DNA from: Anoplopoma fimbria
Lineage: Eukaryota > Chordata > Actinopteri > Perciformes > Anoplopomatidae
DNA length: 64,000 bases
Assembly: GCF_027596085.1 (NCBI RefSeq)
Contig: NC_072469.1
Span: 16,994,238-17,058,237 of the forward strand
Direction of reading: 5' to 3'
Shown one piece after another: positions 25,649 to 37,800 of the stretch (position 1 is the stretch's first letter; each line of letters opens with the position of its first letter). The position numbers and the translations under genes are program-made. The notes under the pieces were generated by a model, which did no database searches, was not told where the DNA came from, and saw only the letters and a list, made by a program, of their open reading frames with translations.

Positions 25649-25771
25649 CTGTATGTGATATGTTTGTGTTGCCACTTCTGTCCTGTAAGGGCGTACCGCC
25701 GTTTCCTGACACTGAATTTGGATGCGCCTCCTATCTGGTCAGGAACCCCACATCTGGGCTTCTTCATCCAC
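25649..25771 (-). CDS. mmp16: MMP16-type metalloproteinase, coding exon 3 (cysteine switch and furin site)
   Basis: This 123-nt exon encodes residues 93-132 and part of 133. It carries the cysteine switch PRCGVPD (residues 97-103), whose Cys99 caps the catalytic zinc in the latent enzyme. The basic stretch RKRR (114-117) lies directly before YALTGQKW and is the furin-type cleavage site used to activate membrane-type MMPs in the secretory pathway. Human MMP16 has RRKR at this place, so the basic order differs but the R-x-[KR]-R rule still holds. The acceptor is ttcctgcag and the donor CAG|gtgggt. Codon 92 is split GG|G and codon 133 AG|C. The exon was too short and broken to appear as a convincing long ORF and was placed by its motif and splice sites. 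The region 31 nt upstream on the transcript strand is a 24-base poly(A) tract. Confidence 0.96.
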
Positions 25772-27397
25772 CTGCAGGAAAAACATTATTTTTATTATTT
25801 CCTTTTTTTTTTTTTTTTTTTTTTTTATTCTGATCCAATGCAGCTTCTTGCATTTAGGAAGAGATATACTTTGTTGAGGGGTGTGCAATGATTCATATCA
25901 AGCCCTCTGTGCATTTTTAAGTATAATCAATTGTAACAGGACAAAGTGATGGCACTAGATGGATGAGATACATGCAATACACATACATGATAATACGTGA
26001 ATGCACTACACATAAAAGTTATTTCAAACTCTAAACAAAACACATGCAATTCTTCGTTATTCTCTGTACTGTACAAATGAAGCACATGTTCACTCACATA
26101 TTACCCACAAAAGACGCCTCACCTTATCGTGTTATCGCTGCTTCACCAAAGAGAAGCAGAGGAGGAGAGAGAAACACAGGCACACTGTTAGCTTCTCACA
26201 TTTCACTCTGTTTCAGCCCAGCGGTTGGACAGCTGTTAATCTGCATTCACACCGCTGGCCACCACATCGCCGCGTTACAGTTCAGCGGCATTTCGGTGTG
26301 TTGGTGGGGACAAATGTCAGTGAGCACTGCTTTTTTGTTGTTGTTGTGATTTGCAGGTGAAATGATGATGGCCAGAGGGTTAAAACTGGGTATAACCAGA
26401 GCTACAGCGGGTTTAAAAACAAGATCATATAAGTGTAAGTACATATACTGAACAGCATCTGTTTTATTTCAAGTATCCTCACATAAGTAATATCATTTTG
26501 ATTCTTAATCCGAAGTATATTTTGATAAAAACCTCTTATACAGGCCTCTCGGGCAGGAAACTTCACAGACTCTCCTCGTCTTCGTAGTTACAACAAAGTG
26601 AGTTCTTCCTCCTCTTAACTCTGTCATCCTCGTCTGCTGCGTTAAGGTCGCACCGATCGTGCGAGGAGCAACCAAGCGATGTCCCCGCTCTTCCCTTTCT
26701 TCCACTGAGTATTAATACTTTGTCATTTTGAAGCCTTTGATCTGACAACAGAGGTGTACTCTCTGTGAAAGGCCCCTTTGATCAAATTAAGACGGCCCAC
26801 TTAATCCATGTTAGGGTAATTTAGTGTCTTGGCAAAACCACTCTGGTTGCCTTCAGCATACAAAACAGGATGAACGAGAGACTCATCTACCATTTGTCCC
26901 CCAGTTTGAAAATGTCTTTTTGAGTCTCAACAATCTCTAACCACTGCTTGTTTGTTTACTGCAGGTTTCACCTCCTGGATGTTGTTCACTCCTGTTGTAA
27001 AATATCCATTTATGTAACAGCAACTTCAAATGTCAGCTTGTAGTGTTAAATCAAATCGTGAAAACTCAAGCAGGAATAATATCTGAGAGAGCGTGTCTGT
27101 CTTCTGGCTCTTTTAGTATTTCAATAATTAATCAAATATGAAACAGAGACATTTTATTAGCCAGTCATTTGTTTGGAAATCTATCAATTTCCAAGGTAAC
27201 ATGAACGCAACAAGTGTATACAAGAAAGAGTAATTACACAACTAAATTAAACATTGCTGATTCTTTGTTCTTACATTAACCTCAGAAGTCTTCATTTCTG
27301 TTAAATTTCTTATGACTTCCACCCACGTTTCCTTATGTTTTGAGGCTACTAACTATGAAGAAAGCTCAGAACTCCCATGATTTAAAGTGTGACTCAC
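25772..27397 (-). other. mmp16: mmp16 intron 2 (1.6 kb)
   Basis: This is the shortest intron visible, in phase 2. The notable feature is a (T)24 run on the plus strand, that is poly(A) on the transcript strand, ending 31 nt before exon 3. The remainder holds no recognisable exon or element. Confidence 0.85.
25803..25826 (+). repeat. (T)24 homopolymer next to mmp16 exon 3
   Basis: Twenty-four T on the plus strand, so poly(A) on the transcript strand, between 32 and 55 nt upstream of the exon 3 acceptor. This is where a branch point is normally found. Confidence 0.93.
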
Positions 27398-27546
27398 CCT
27401 ATAGTGCTGCTGTCCAGAGACCCTGTGACATTGAGGCCGTAGCGGCGCTGCATGGCAGCAATAGCGGACTGCATGACTCGAGCAGAACGCAGCACCGACA
27501 TCCTGGGGTCTGCAGGAGGGAGGTAGCCGTACCTCTGGAGCCATGA
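27398..27546 (-). CDS. mmp16: MMP16-type metalloproteinase, coding exon 2 (propeptide, PG-binding-like domain)
   Basis: This exon encodes residues 43-91 plus two bases of codon 92. It opens SWLQRYGYLPPADPRMSVLR, the conserved first helix of the MMP propeptide (peptidoglycan-binding-like fold), and continues with MQSAIAAMQRRYGLNVTG. An N-V-T sequon lies at residue 81. The acceptor is tctgcag and the donor GG|gtgagt. The 149-nt length and the phases (0 in, 2 out) fit both neighbouring exons. The propeptide keeps the enzyme latent until it is removed. The similarity to vertebrate MT-MMPs is close enough to exclude a chance ORF. Two overlapping open frames on the same strand (27353-27613 and 27399-27587) are shadows of this exon. 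Confidence 0.96.
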
Positions 27547-28690
27547 CTGCAGACAAAAGAGAGAGAGGAAAGGGTGAGAACATACAATATAAAAAGGTTT
27601 CCAGCTGAGACACTAATGTCTATGCAAAAAAAGAATCAAGAAGAGTGATTGTAGAATGATGTTTAAAGGAATTGCCTTATTCCCTGTTCTATATAACCTA
27701 GAACACCATTAAAATACCATCAAGATACACCTCAACATAAGTAAAATATCAGCAAACAGATGTAAAGGCACTTTTTTTTAAGACATCCAGTAAGGAAAAG
27801 GGCAGTAGAAAGAGAGGAACCTCAATACTAAGGTTGTAGAGCAAAATGTCATCTGTTACCGTGTCATTTGGCTTGTCAGGGACAGGCTTTGGTGTAATAG
27901 AGCTTTCAGTGTCTATAAAATCCTGCTGTAGGGAATCACAGCTCAGATCTTTGGACCAGGGAGAAGATGAGGGATTGGCTAGGCTCCCCCCAGAAGAGGC
28001 TTTGGGGATTTGGAAAGTCCCAGCCTCTCTGTATTCTCTCAGTCTTCATCATAAAGCTGGTAAACTGTTTCAGCCAACTGCTGCATTTAGCAACACAAAG
28101 CCAACGGACCAATAAAAAAGAAAATTCAACCAATAAAAAAAAGTTAATATGGTGTATTGTGTAGAGAGACAACACAAAAACAGAATCTTAAAAGACGCTA
28201 TGAGCTGTCGGGCTGCGTATTTGCCTTCAACCTTTTTTAATTTAGCAACTCCGCGCTGTGAAACCTGAGCGCTGTTTTCTTACACAATGTCATCGAGCTG
28301 CTTCAGTCGCTCCGGAGGCCTGCTGCTCAGGAAAGCATACACACCGAGAAAGAAATTCACTAAACACCAGGAGAAAGTAGAAAGGCAATAAAAGGCAAAC
28401 CGCTATTCTACGATGGTCCAAATGTGAGTATAGAGCTTCTGTTGCAGTGAGCGAGCCTCGTGTCAGGCTCCGAGCAGCAACAATGAGACTCATTGGAAGG
28501 GCTGTTTGTATCTATTCATAGAGTGCTGGGACAGAAAACAGACGCCTGTTTCTGTAAAAGATGGAAGTCTCTGTGATTCTTTGTTGTGGTTGCCTGAAAG
28601 TTAAATAGAGCTTTGGGATGTTGCTAAGCTAACTGGCAGTGTCAACACATAGTAGAGGAATGCCAAGATGCCTGAACACTAGAGCTGTGC

Positions 28691-28724
28691 AAAATATCGC
28701 TATAGCATACTATAGCGATATTTT
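28691..28724. repeat. Perfect 15-bp inverted repeat (hairpin)
   Basis: AAAATATCGCTATAG (28691-28705) is followed by CATA and then its exact reverse complement (28710-28724). It lies in mmp16 intron 1. The flanking AGAGCTGTGC resembles the start of GATAT-type teleost repeats, so it may be a miniature element or the end of one. Confidence 0.8.
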
Positions 28725-28954
28725 TTAAACGATAAGTGTATTGATATGTCCGCAGCTACTATAGATACATTTGGTCAGTTTTAAATGGAACTGTGAATTT
28801 TAAAAGCTCAATGCTGAGAAACACCACGTGAGTAGAGTAGGGCAGTGTCATTCCACATTTTGTGTATTGATTACGCTAATATTTTAAATGTTTTAAAACA
28901 AATACCATAACTTTAATATATAACGGAATGTCGGGATTACTGTTGGTAGTGAGT

Positions 28955-29206
28955 AAAGCAATACTTTGGCATTTTGGGAGAAAATGCTTTCTTGCCAAGA
29001 GTAAGATAAAAGGATCGATGCTTAGCTTAGCATAGTTTAGCATACGGACTGGGAGTAGGGGAAAAATTGGCTGTGGGCAAAGATAAATAACATTTATTTA
29101 AAAAAAACGGCCCAACAACACTTCTAAAGCATATATATTAACTTTATATCTTGTTTGTTTGATCTGGACAAAAACGGAAGTGTAAAAACAACAGGTTGGG
29201 TTCTGT
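28955..29206 (+). repeat. Teleost interspersed repeat, CATTTTGGGA family, copy 1
   Basis: The sequence starts GCAATACTTTGGCATTTTGG, includes TTTCTTGCCAAGAGTAAGAT and GCTTAGCTTAGCAT, and ends near ATATCTTGTTTGTTTGATC and ACAAAAACGGAAGTGTAAAA. This order is familiar from a repeat common in perch-like fish. A short relative is at 50176-50226. Family name unknown to me. Confidence 0.55.
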
Positions 29207-31077
29207 TCTTTCAGTTGTGCTAGAACACTTAAATAGTCTCAGGAAATTCAGTGACTTAATTGTAACACCTCTTTAGAGATCTGGAAATGACTAAACTTCA
29301 AACACCTCTTATTATAGGTCCCACAGTTTCCTATAACAATCCTGGAAAGGAACTAACATGTAACTGTGAAATTATAAAGAATTGAGACAGCGTCTTTTAG
29401 TCAGTTTAACCAGAGCAGATCAGCTGAACATACAAAAATGTCAAATTAGTTTCTAAGTAGTAGATGACTCATGAGTGAATACCTCAACAAAATAACATTT
29501 TCCCCCAGAAAACTTAAGAACTGATGCCGATACCTTAAACTACACCATCTTGACTCTTGTACTACAACAGATATAACTGAAAGAACCCAGGATGCACTAA
29601 AACACAAAACAATCGTCCATGCTTGCATTGAACGGGATGAGCAGAGAGGAAACTACATTATCTACGCCAGGCTTTCATCTTTGTAGTTTATCCGTGCTGT
29701 GATGGCACACTGGCAAATCCCTACTTCCTGTCCCCTGAGGCCTGCAGGTAGGCACGGGCACATATTCAGCCTCTGCAGTGATGAACTTTCCGTGCCCAGC
29801 TCTCGTCAGCACTGCAGTTGTCAAAATGTTGTGTCACAGTTCACATTTCTTTGCACCTTCCTGCACACCCAGGGTCCCCATTGATATGTCATTCTTTGTC
29901 TTTTCACTCCTTTACTTTTTTAAATTTTTCATCTTTCTCTGCTGGATGATTTTGTCTAATTCACTGATTTCCCGCTGCTTCTCTTTTTCTGTTTACGCTT
30001 TCTCTACCCCCCCCTCCAGTGTGTTTTACGGCAGTGAAACACACTTCAGTTTCACTGCTGTAGCAACCCGTTTTTTTTTTTCTTTGTAGAGCCACAATGT
30101 ATGAGGTAAAATTCATAAAACTGACGGGGGTTTTGAAAGCATAAACTATGATTCGTTTTTGTTTTTTTTAAAGCTCAAATGATTGATTGAACCTCTTTTC
30201 ACCCTGCCAAGGCTGGTTTGTTTTGAGCTCCGTTTTCTCACAGCTTTTCAGATCTTTTTCCCCCTGTTAAAATAGTATCACAGATACCAGCGTGCAAAGC
30301 TGAAAGGGCACATTTTAATCTCTGAGGAAGAAGTGAGTCGGATGGCGGAGAAGGCAAGCACACAAACTGAAATTAAATCTTTTTAACACCGCAAACATTA
30401 CAAGTACAGAGAGAGAGTTATTGCCGACATTCAAATCTTACTTTTAATTCCTTCATATCTTATTTTTAACTTCCCAAATCAGAGTTTCAGAACGTGTGTT
30501 TATCACAAATCTTCTGATTCTACGTCAAGGAACATTTACATTTTGTATTCTTTATAGGCCTATAATGAAGCTTAATTCATTTGAATCTCTTAAACCAGCT
30601 GGCATCAAACACACTTTACAATCTTGACTTTTTATCTCTCGCTCTTTGCAACACATCTTCCCTCTGTCACGCCTCTGTCTGTACCGCCATTCCTTTTCTT
30701 CCTAATGTCTACTTTCCCGTCTCTTGTCCTGTAATCATCCCTGTCCCTCACATCTCCTCTCTGACATCTGAGGGTTTGTCATTGTAACCACGTCTGGCTT
30801 TGTCCTAAAATCTCTGCCCCAGTGAAATCACAGCTACTTTTTCTGGTGAAAGGGAAGAAAAGAAGATATTGATTCACTCTTAGAGTGCTGTACATCTGGT
30901 GGATTGTGCCAGTGGAGAAGCATTGTACTTCAGTTAATCAGATGGGTTTTGAAAGAATCTGACTGGTTTTTTTGGGGGGGGTTTTCTGTCACAAAGTGTC
31001 TTTTAATTCAAAATGAATTTGCATTCACGACCATAACATTGCTATGTGGACACAAATGTTATCTATGTTTACATATC

Positions 31078-31097
31078 TTTTTTTTTTTTTTTTTTTT
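31078..31097 (+). repeat. (T)20 homopolymer
   Basis: A T run in intron 1 without an element attached that I can recognise. Confidence 0.92.
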
Positions 31098-31326
31098 ACA
31101 TATTTTGAAACCCTGCTCAGAACATTCAAAAAAGTGTGTCTGAAAAGCATTTGCAGTACGAGCTACAGGGCTTTCATGTAAATGAGGAGCAACAGTGCAG
31201 TATGTATTCAGACAATGTATCCATTATCAGATACAGAGGTGTATTAAAAAAGAGGTGACAGAGATAGAGAGAGCCGAGAGCTGTTAGATATGTCTGTCAC
31301 TCACCTGACAGGATATTGGATGGCGT

Positions 31327-31328
<2 letters not shown>

Positions 31329-31396
<68 letters not shown>
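31329..31396 (+). repeat. (TG)34 microsatellite
   Basis: An uninterrupted TG run in intron 1. Confidence 0.96.
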
Positions 31397-31398
<2 letters not shown>

Positions 31399-34300
31399 TG
31401 CGTACGCAGTATTACAGATAAATGTCATACATACTGTACTAGGGCTTCTTGAATGCTTATGGTTATATGCTTAAAGGACTATTCCAACTTTTTAGAATCA
31501 TTTAGATATCATTTTAGATTTTTTTGACCTGACTTTTAGTCCCTTTTATCGGTTAAGCTGCAAAAACTCAATATCCTACATTTCCCATAATACAACAAAT
31601 AGCATGTTTTTGGTATACCTTTCCTGCCTGGTAAGCTTTTTACATCTTTCAAACTCCACACTTCCAATTTCCAATGCAGGCTTTCTGTCATAAATTTGTA
31701 TTCTCCAAGGCCGAGCTTAAAAAACCCCAAATGACATCACTGTGACATCACCACATTGGTCACGTAGGAAACCTTAAACTTCCATGATCAAACAGACAAA
31801 AAAGTTGCCACAGTTGAATCAAAATACAAAACCCTTAAGATTCAGAGAGAGGCATGAGGCTCAAAAATATTAATACTGCATCAACTTTCAAAGATGGAAT
31901 CCAAGCCTTTGATTGCATCGTAATGCTGAAGGTTATAGATTATGCCTCGACTCACACGTTATTAGTATTTTGTGACTACTTTTGTGAAGAGGCAAAAAAT
32001 AGAAGGAGTTTGAGTTATTACACTACTGTAGGAAATATTGGGGAATAGCTAAAAAGAACAGTACAGCAGGTATTTACTGCTGCCAACAATACAGCTCACA
32101 GCTGACCGTTAAAGCATGTCTCCCAGTGTGTTACTACTTCCAGGATATTCCCCCCATCTTCTTCTTCTAATCCTACAGAGAGTAGAGTAGATCCGTGAAA
32201 TGTATTTGGCTGAATCATTACCGAGCTCTTTGCTTTTTTTTTTTCTACCTTTCACTCTCCTATCTGTCCTAATTTGTCAGGTTTTTCTTTCTTTATCCTC
32301 CCTCTCTGCTGCCCCTCTTCTTTTTTCCCCTCATTGATCCACTCTTTGTCTTCATGATCTATTGTTCCCGGTGTTCTGCCAATGTAAGGATTCCTGAGAG
32401 CGGGAGGCTCCGGCTCAACAGCCCTCCTTCATTCAATAAGACAGAATTTCCTCCCTGTCGTCTCTCCGCAAATAGATAACGAGGGAGCTTGTAAGCATAG
32501 ACGGTGGTGTTCAATAGAGCAGCATTTTTGACTGCTTGTTGATGTAAAAAATAATGATATAGGACGGTTACCGTACTGCTTCTTGTGCTGCCCACGCTCT
32601 TGTCATTTTAGAGCTGACAAACTCAACAACTGTCAACCAAATGGATCTCTTTATCGGCATCCAAAGCTAAGAAAGCTGAGCTATAGGAGCATTAAAAGGA
32701 ATACGGTTATTTACTTTCAAGAGTTAGTTCAAATACATGTAGCTTTCTTGACATTTGATATAAATGTTTGAGGTTTAAAAATAAAACTGTAATCATTTTT
32801 GGTTTGTTTGATCCCCTCACCCCAACTCTCGCCCACATCATGATGCAACTCTCATCCAAGCAGCCAAGTGTGCACACGTCATGAAACAAAAATAAGCCTC
32901 TCGTGTGTAATGTAATAATTATGCCGTTAGAAACTTAGTGAGTCTTCCGGAAAGAGCCGGGGATGGTATAATGAGGTTAAAAAAAAAAAAAAACGTCTCC
33001 AGAAATCGAGGCACTCTTGAAGTGGAAAGATAAGGAGTCCACCAGCCGTGCCCTGATGACGGCTAAAATGTCTGAAACGCATTGGTGCCTATTTTTGGGT
33101 CCGCCACACTTGATTTCCCCTCCACTTTGAAGTAGATTTCTCTCCTGCTTCTGAAGGGCAGGGGAGCTCGGCCTCACCTCGCTCCTTCACACAGCGCATT
33201 TCATTTTCACCTTTGTCACACAGCTTGTGGTTTATAATCTTGGCCCTCATAGCTTCCCGAAAAAAGGACACTTCAGTGCAGTTATACAACCATCTCTATA
33301 GAAAACGCAATATGCTGGATCTCTGAGGAACTTATGAAGCCACATGCGACCTCTCAGGCACAGAAAAGTCTCCTACAGAGAGAACAAAAAACAAAATCAG
33401 ACTTGGCAAAGTCATCTCAGGTAAACTCCGTACGCTACCAACACACAGACCTCGTGCACCAGCACAGAGGTGGCAGAGAAGTGGAGTGACTCAGACGCCT
33501 TGTCCTCACCCAGATGCCTTACACGAGCACTGAGCTGAGGTGAACGTGGAGCGTTGGTGTCCCCGGACCACCTCTACACCAGCCGGCGTGGCCCACTACC
33601 TGGCCAGCAGAAGGCAGGGCCAATTAGCCGATGGGTGCTATCAAAAGGCCAACCTGCGAGCCTCGATGGGATCACTCTATTATAGATGAGACGTGCCTCA
33701 GGAAGGCCCCGGTCGGCATGGCAACGCGCTGATGGCGTGCGGTGTTTGGCGCTGATCAGCTGATAGGGGCTCGGTCCCCTCAGGTTACGGGGACAGCTCG
33801 CGACTTGTGAACATGTGCATGAATTTTTTATGGCGAGTTGTGGACGCGGAGGCTCAGCTTTAGTTAGACCTTTGACATTTAAAGTGACATTAAAAAATGG
33901 ATGACCATTTAAAGCCATATACAGTATGAAAAAGTGACTTTAAGGGAGAGATGATGTGATTAGGGTTTAGAAAATGACCACCGCTTTAATAGGTTGGTAT
34001 CAGGCTCATTTTTGTGACAGTCGGACATTATTTCATGAGATTTTCCCAGAGTCCTGTGATACACACTGCAATACTGGAGGTAATTAGGCTCAGGCTGTTC
34101 TATGAAATCACAGAATTATGCTTGCCATCAGAGCGGGTTTGTCACGGACCCTCAATGAACTGCTCAGAGAGTGGAGTGTTTACAAGCCCGAGCTGCTCAG
34201 AGCAGGTTTATGGGCAGAATGGGACGGAGGAGATGAACTGTACCTCGTATATTCAAACAGCATCACTCACTTTAGGTGCACACACTGCTCCTGCATGTTT

Positions 34301-35446
34301 ATTAAGAGTGTATACACATACTGTATATGCACATACAGTATGCATCAGCAACATTTAGAGTAACCCCCGGCTTAGAGTTTAGCCGTTTCAGCCTCTTTTG
34401 TCTCCGTATATGTTGAACACAAAGCTACCATAGTACTTGTAAGTTTCGTAATGATTGTATAACTATCTTTGAATACCTTATATGGTATAATCAGACAACC
34501 AATAAGTGCACATTATTTTGGATCTGGTTCTCTTTATACATTCTTTCATAATTCAGTCGATCCAACTATCAGAACTAACAATGGTAACTCCACACTCCAC
34601 TATATGTTTCTCATCAATTTAGCAGGTATGGCAGTCAAATAATAAGCCATATGCCACTTGGTACAATTTCACAAACATCAAGGTGTGTCACCTGATGTGA
34701 CAGGTAAAAGGGGTTTGCAGCACAGAATTGCTGCCTTAAAATATCAATAAGTTCCTCTGCTGTGGCCGAGTTGCCTCAGTACTTGCCTCAGAGCCCTCCT
34801 GGTTTTCAGTCTACTCATCTAATCAGTGAATGATTTACACACAGGGATGCTGAGTGAATACAATAAGCTCCCTGCTAGGACAGTGAAAAAAATAAATAAA
34901 AAATCAGCAGGAGACGACCTTGCCCCAAGTTCTTTTTCATTTCAATATCAGGCCTAAGAAAAATTAGCAAGTTAAAATAGTTGAAGAAGAAATCACATTT
35001 TGGAATCATTCCAGTCTGACACTTATGGGAATCATAGGAATTGTTTTTGGGTGTGTGGTACGCAGATACATCTTTAGGGTTTACAGTGGTCACAACTAAC
35101 TTCTCCTTTTCTTTACTTTTTCTTAAAATGAAATGACCTCTTTTCTAATTATTTATCAGAGCAGATATATTATATTAGGACATCCAGTGAGTGTGCCAAG
35201 CACTGACCTCTCTGATTGTATGACAAAAAGTATGTCCAGTAACAGAGTCGGGACGGAGCAGCCGGGAGTGATGGGAGCTCTGGGCACAGGTGACTCGTGG
35301 GAACACGATGCCCGTCCTCCTGTGAAAAAGCCTGCCGCCTCTGACCGCCCTGAATTATTCATCGGTTACACGCAGAACCACTGGCGAGTGTGCCAGGGTC
35401 GTCAAGGCAACCACAGCCCTGCTGCCCACACCGGTAACCACAAACC

Positions 35447-35468
35447 CACACACACACACACACACACA
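35447..35468 (+). repeat. (CA)11 microsatellite
   Basis: A short CA run in intron 1. Confidence 0.9.
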
Positions 35469-36314
35469 ATTTAACTGCAGCACTTGAATTCATACTGTAA
35501 AATTTGCATTTGTTATAAAGACTCAACGTGACTTTTAATGACGCTATCATCTGCACCTCGTGACCCCAAAGCAATGTGATTATTGCAGAGGTTAAACGGG
35601 GCATTGCTTCATATCTAGCCTCCGGCTCTTGCACACATACACACGCTCTAAAAATACTTAATGCGCGCCATGTTCACCATCGCCGTGGCCCCATTAGGAC
35701 AAAATGTCACAAAAATGTCACCCTAAAATGTCACAGTCTGATCATACATACTGATCAGAACAGCGCCTTTTCTAGTGGCTAGTATTTGTGTTTTTTTTTT
35801 GGGGGGTTTCCAAAGCATTTTGATGACTTAAGATGTTGGAAAATGACAAAAAAAAAAAATTGGATTATGACATCCGACACCAGCTGATGCCTCATAAACT
35901 CACTCTGCAGAAAGATCATGAATCAACCCTCCATACGGCTGATTGATATTCAACTTATGTTCATTTGGGGATGAACTGTTACCGCATACTCAAACATGCT
36001 GGTATAAGATTATGTCACAGCCCGCAGAAAACAGATTGTAACAGTTGCCGCAACTCACAAAATTGCGCAGCGTAACAGAAATACACTCACACGTTCTCCG
36101 AGTGTTTCTGTCAACAGCTTAATTGACAGCCTCACATGCGATGCCCCATTGGCATCATCTAATGTTGCAGTTGTCAGTCACATTAAAGATTTAACAGCTC
36201 AGTAAGCTGTGACCAAAGATACATCTCTGAGAGAGAAAGACTGTGTTGACATGCGGGGAGAAAGATTGGGAATAACACACAACAATAGCATGTGGCTGCT
36301 GAAGGGAATCGGGC

Positions 36315-36482
36315 GTGTGTGTGTGTGTGTGTGTGTGTTGGCGTCTGTGCGTGTGTGTCATTATGAATCATTTAGGTCAGTGCAGGTGTTGTGTATTCTC
36401 TAGAATTGGGTGAACAGACTGACACAGACACCCCAGTGGCTCCGAAATCTGCTCCCTTACCGAAGCCAAATGACGTCAAGAA

Positions 36483-36523
<41 letters not shown>

Positions 36524-36537
36524 TGTGTGTGTGTGTG
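36315..36537 (+). repeat. Two GT microsatellites 150 bp apart
   Basis: GT runs at 36315-36338 and 36487-36537 flank a unique spacer. The second is interrupted once by GTCT. Confidence 0.9.
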
Positions 36538-37191
36538 GGTGTGGGTACTCGCGATCCATATGATTGCTCAGTAAGAAACGAGGGCGAAGCACAGAAGTAT
36601 AAATACACTCATAAGTATCCCTGCATGCGCTCAGACACAGAAGGTAAGCCCATACACACAAAGTGGACTAGATGTAGGAGGAATAAACATGGCTGCAAAG
36701 GATGCAAACTGATAAGAAAACAAAGGAGTTTATGACTATGTTTTCATGCAAATAAAAGCCTAAAGACTATGACTGATCGCTTGTAACAGTAGTTTTTACT
36801 ATTGCCGCTATAAACAGCAGAGTTTCAAAAGTGATGCATTTTAAACTTGAGGATATTTTGGACTATTGTGTAGAGTAGCTACGTGGCTAATAAGTAGTGA
36901 CATCTTCCATGATGCAGGAAAGTAAAAAAGGAACATTCAAGCTTCGTTAGGAGAAATTTCAAGTAAAAACATACCAAAGTACTTTGCATACTGTGATTTC
37001 TGGGAAATGCAGTGCAAAACACCCCATGCCAGTGAATGTTTCGCCATTGTTTTCGAGTTGTATTAAGTTATATTTAAGCCTCTGTTTAGCACAAAAACAA
37101 TCATTTTCTCATCTATTTCCTTTGGTCTGGTCATCAACAGCAACTCTGAGGGCAATGAAGCCACTGGCTCATGCAAATATGGCTGGGAGGA

Positions 37192-37192
<1 letters not shown>

Positions 37193-37242
<50 letters not shown>
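37193..37242 (+). repeat. (CA)25 microsatellite
   Basis: An uninterrupted CA run in intron 1. Confidence 0.95.
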
Positions 37243-37243
<1 letters not shown>

Positions 37244-37556
37244 GACACCACACGTCTACAAATGAACACATGCACAAACAGCGAGGAGTGAGAGCAAAAA
37301 TCCACGGAAGCGAGAGAAGCCACAACTGTTAACACACACACATTCACACCAGTTGCTTTCCATTATTCCGATGCCACTCTGAGGCCGACTGGTAACATGA
37401 GCTGTGATGGGAATGGAGCTCCGCGCTCCCCGCATAGCGACAACAGCACTAAGCAGTTTGCAAAGGACCTGACTGTGCTTGGCATTAGCAAAGTGCTGGA
37501 AACAGCATCAGTACTTACAATGTCAGTGGTATGTGACTCATAATTTATGCAGAGGA

Positions 37557-37800
37557 GCTGGGCGATATGGCTGAAATAAACATCATTATATAAACAAGAA
37601 TAGTTTGTTGTGTCAATAGACATGATATTATGATATAATAGTGTAACATACTGAAAAAAAAAAAAAAAAATTGATGTAAACTCTGTTCCTCTGTTAAACA
37701 TTACACAAGATAAAACTAAATTGTTTTTAACAGAATTTTGTTATAATCGAAGTAATCATATCACAATACCATATAAATTAATATTGGATTACACCCAAAC
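37557..37800 (+). repeat. Possible DNA-transposon-derived repeat (GCTGGGCGATATGG start)
   Basis: The start GAGCTGGGCGATATGGCTGA matches the group described at 8150-8372. It is followed by AT-rich sequence with ATATTATGATATAATAG and a poly(A)17 run at 37654-37670. The opposite end, expected as an inverted copy, is not seen, so the copy may be truncated. Confidence 0.3.

Noticed and set aside
34317..34342. CATACTGTA ... TACAGTATG inverted repeat
   Set aside because: The arms are only 9 bp, which is expected by chance many times in this window.
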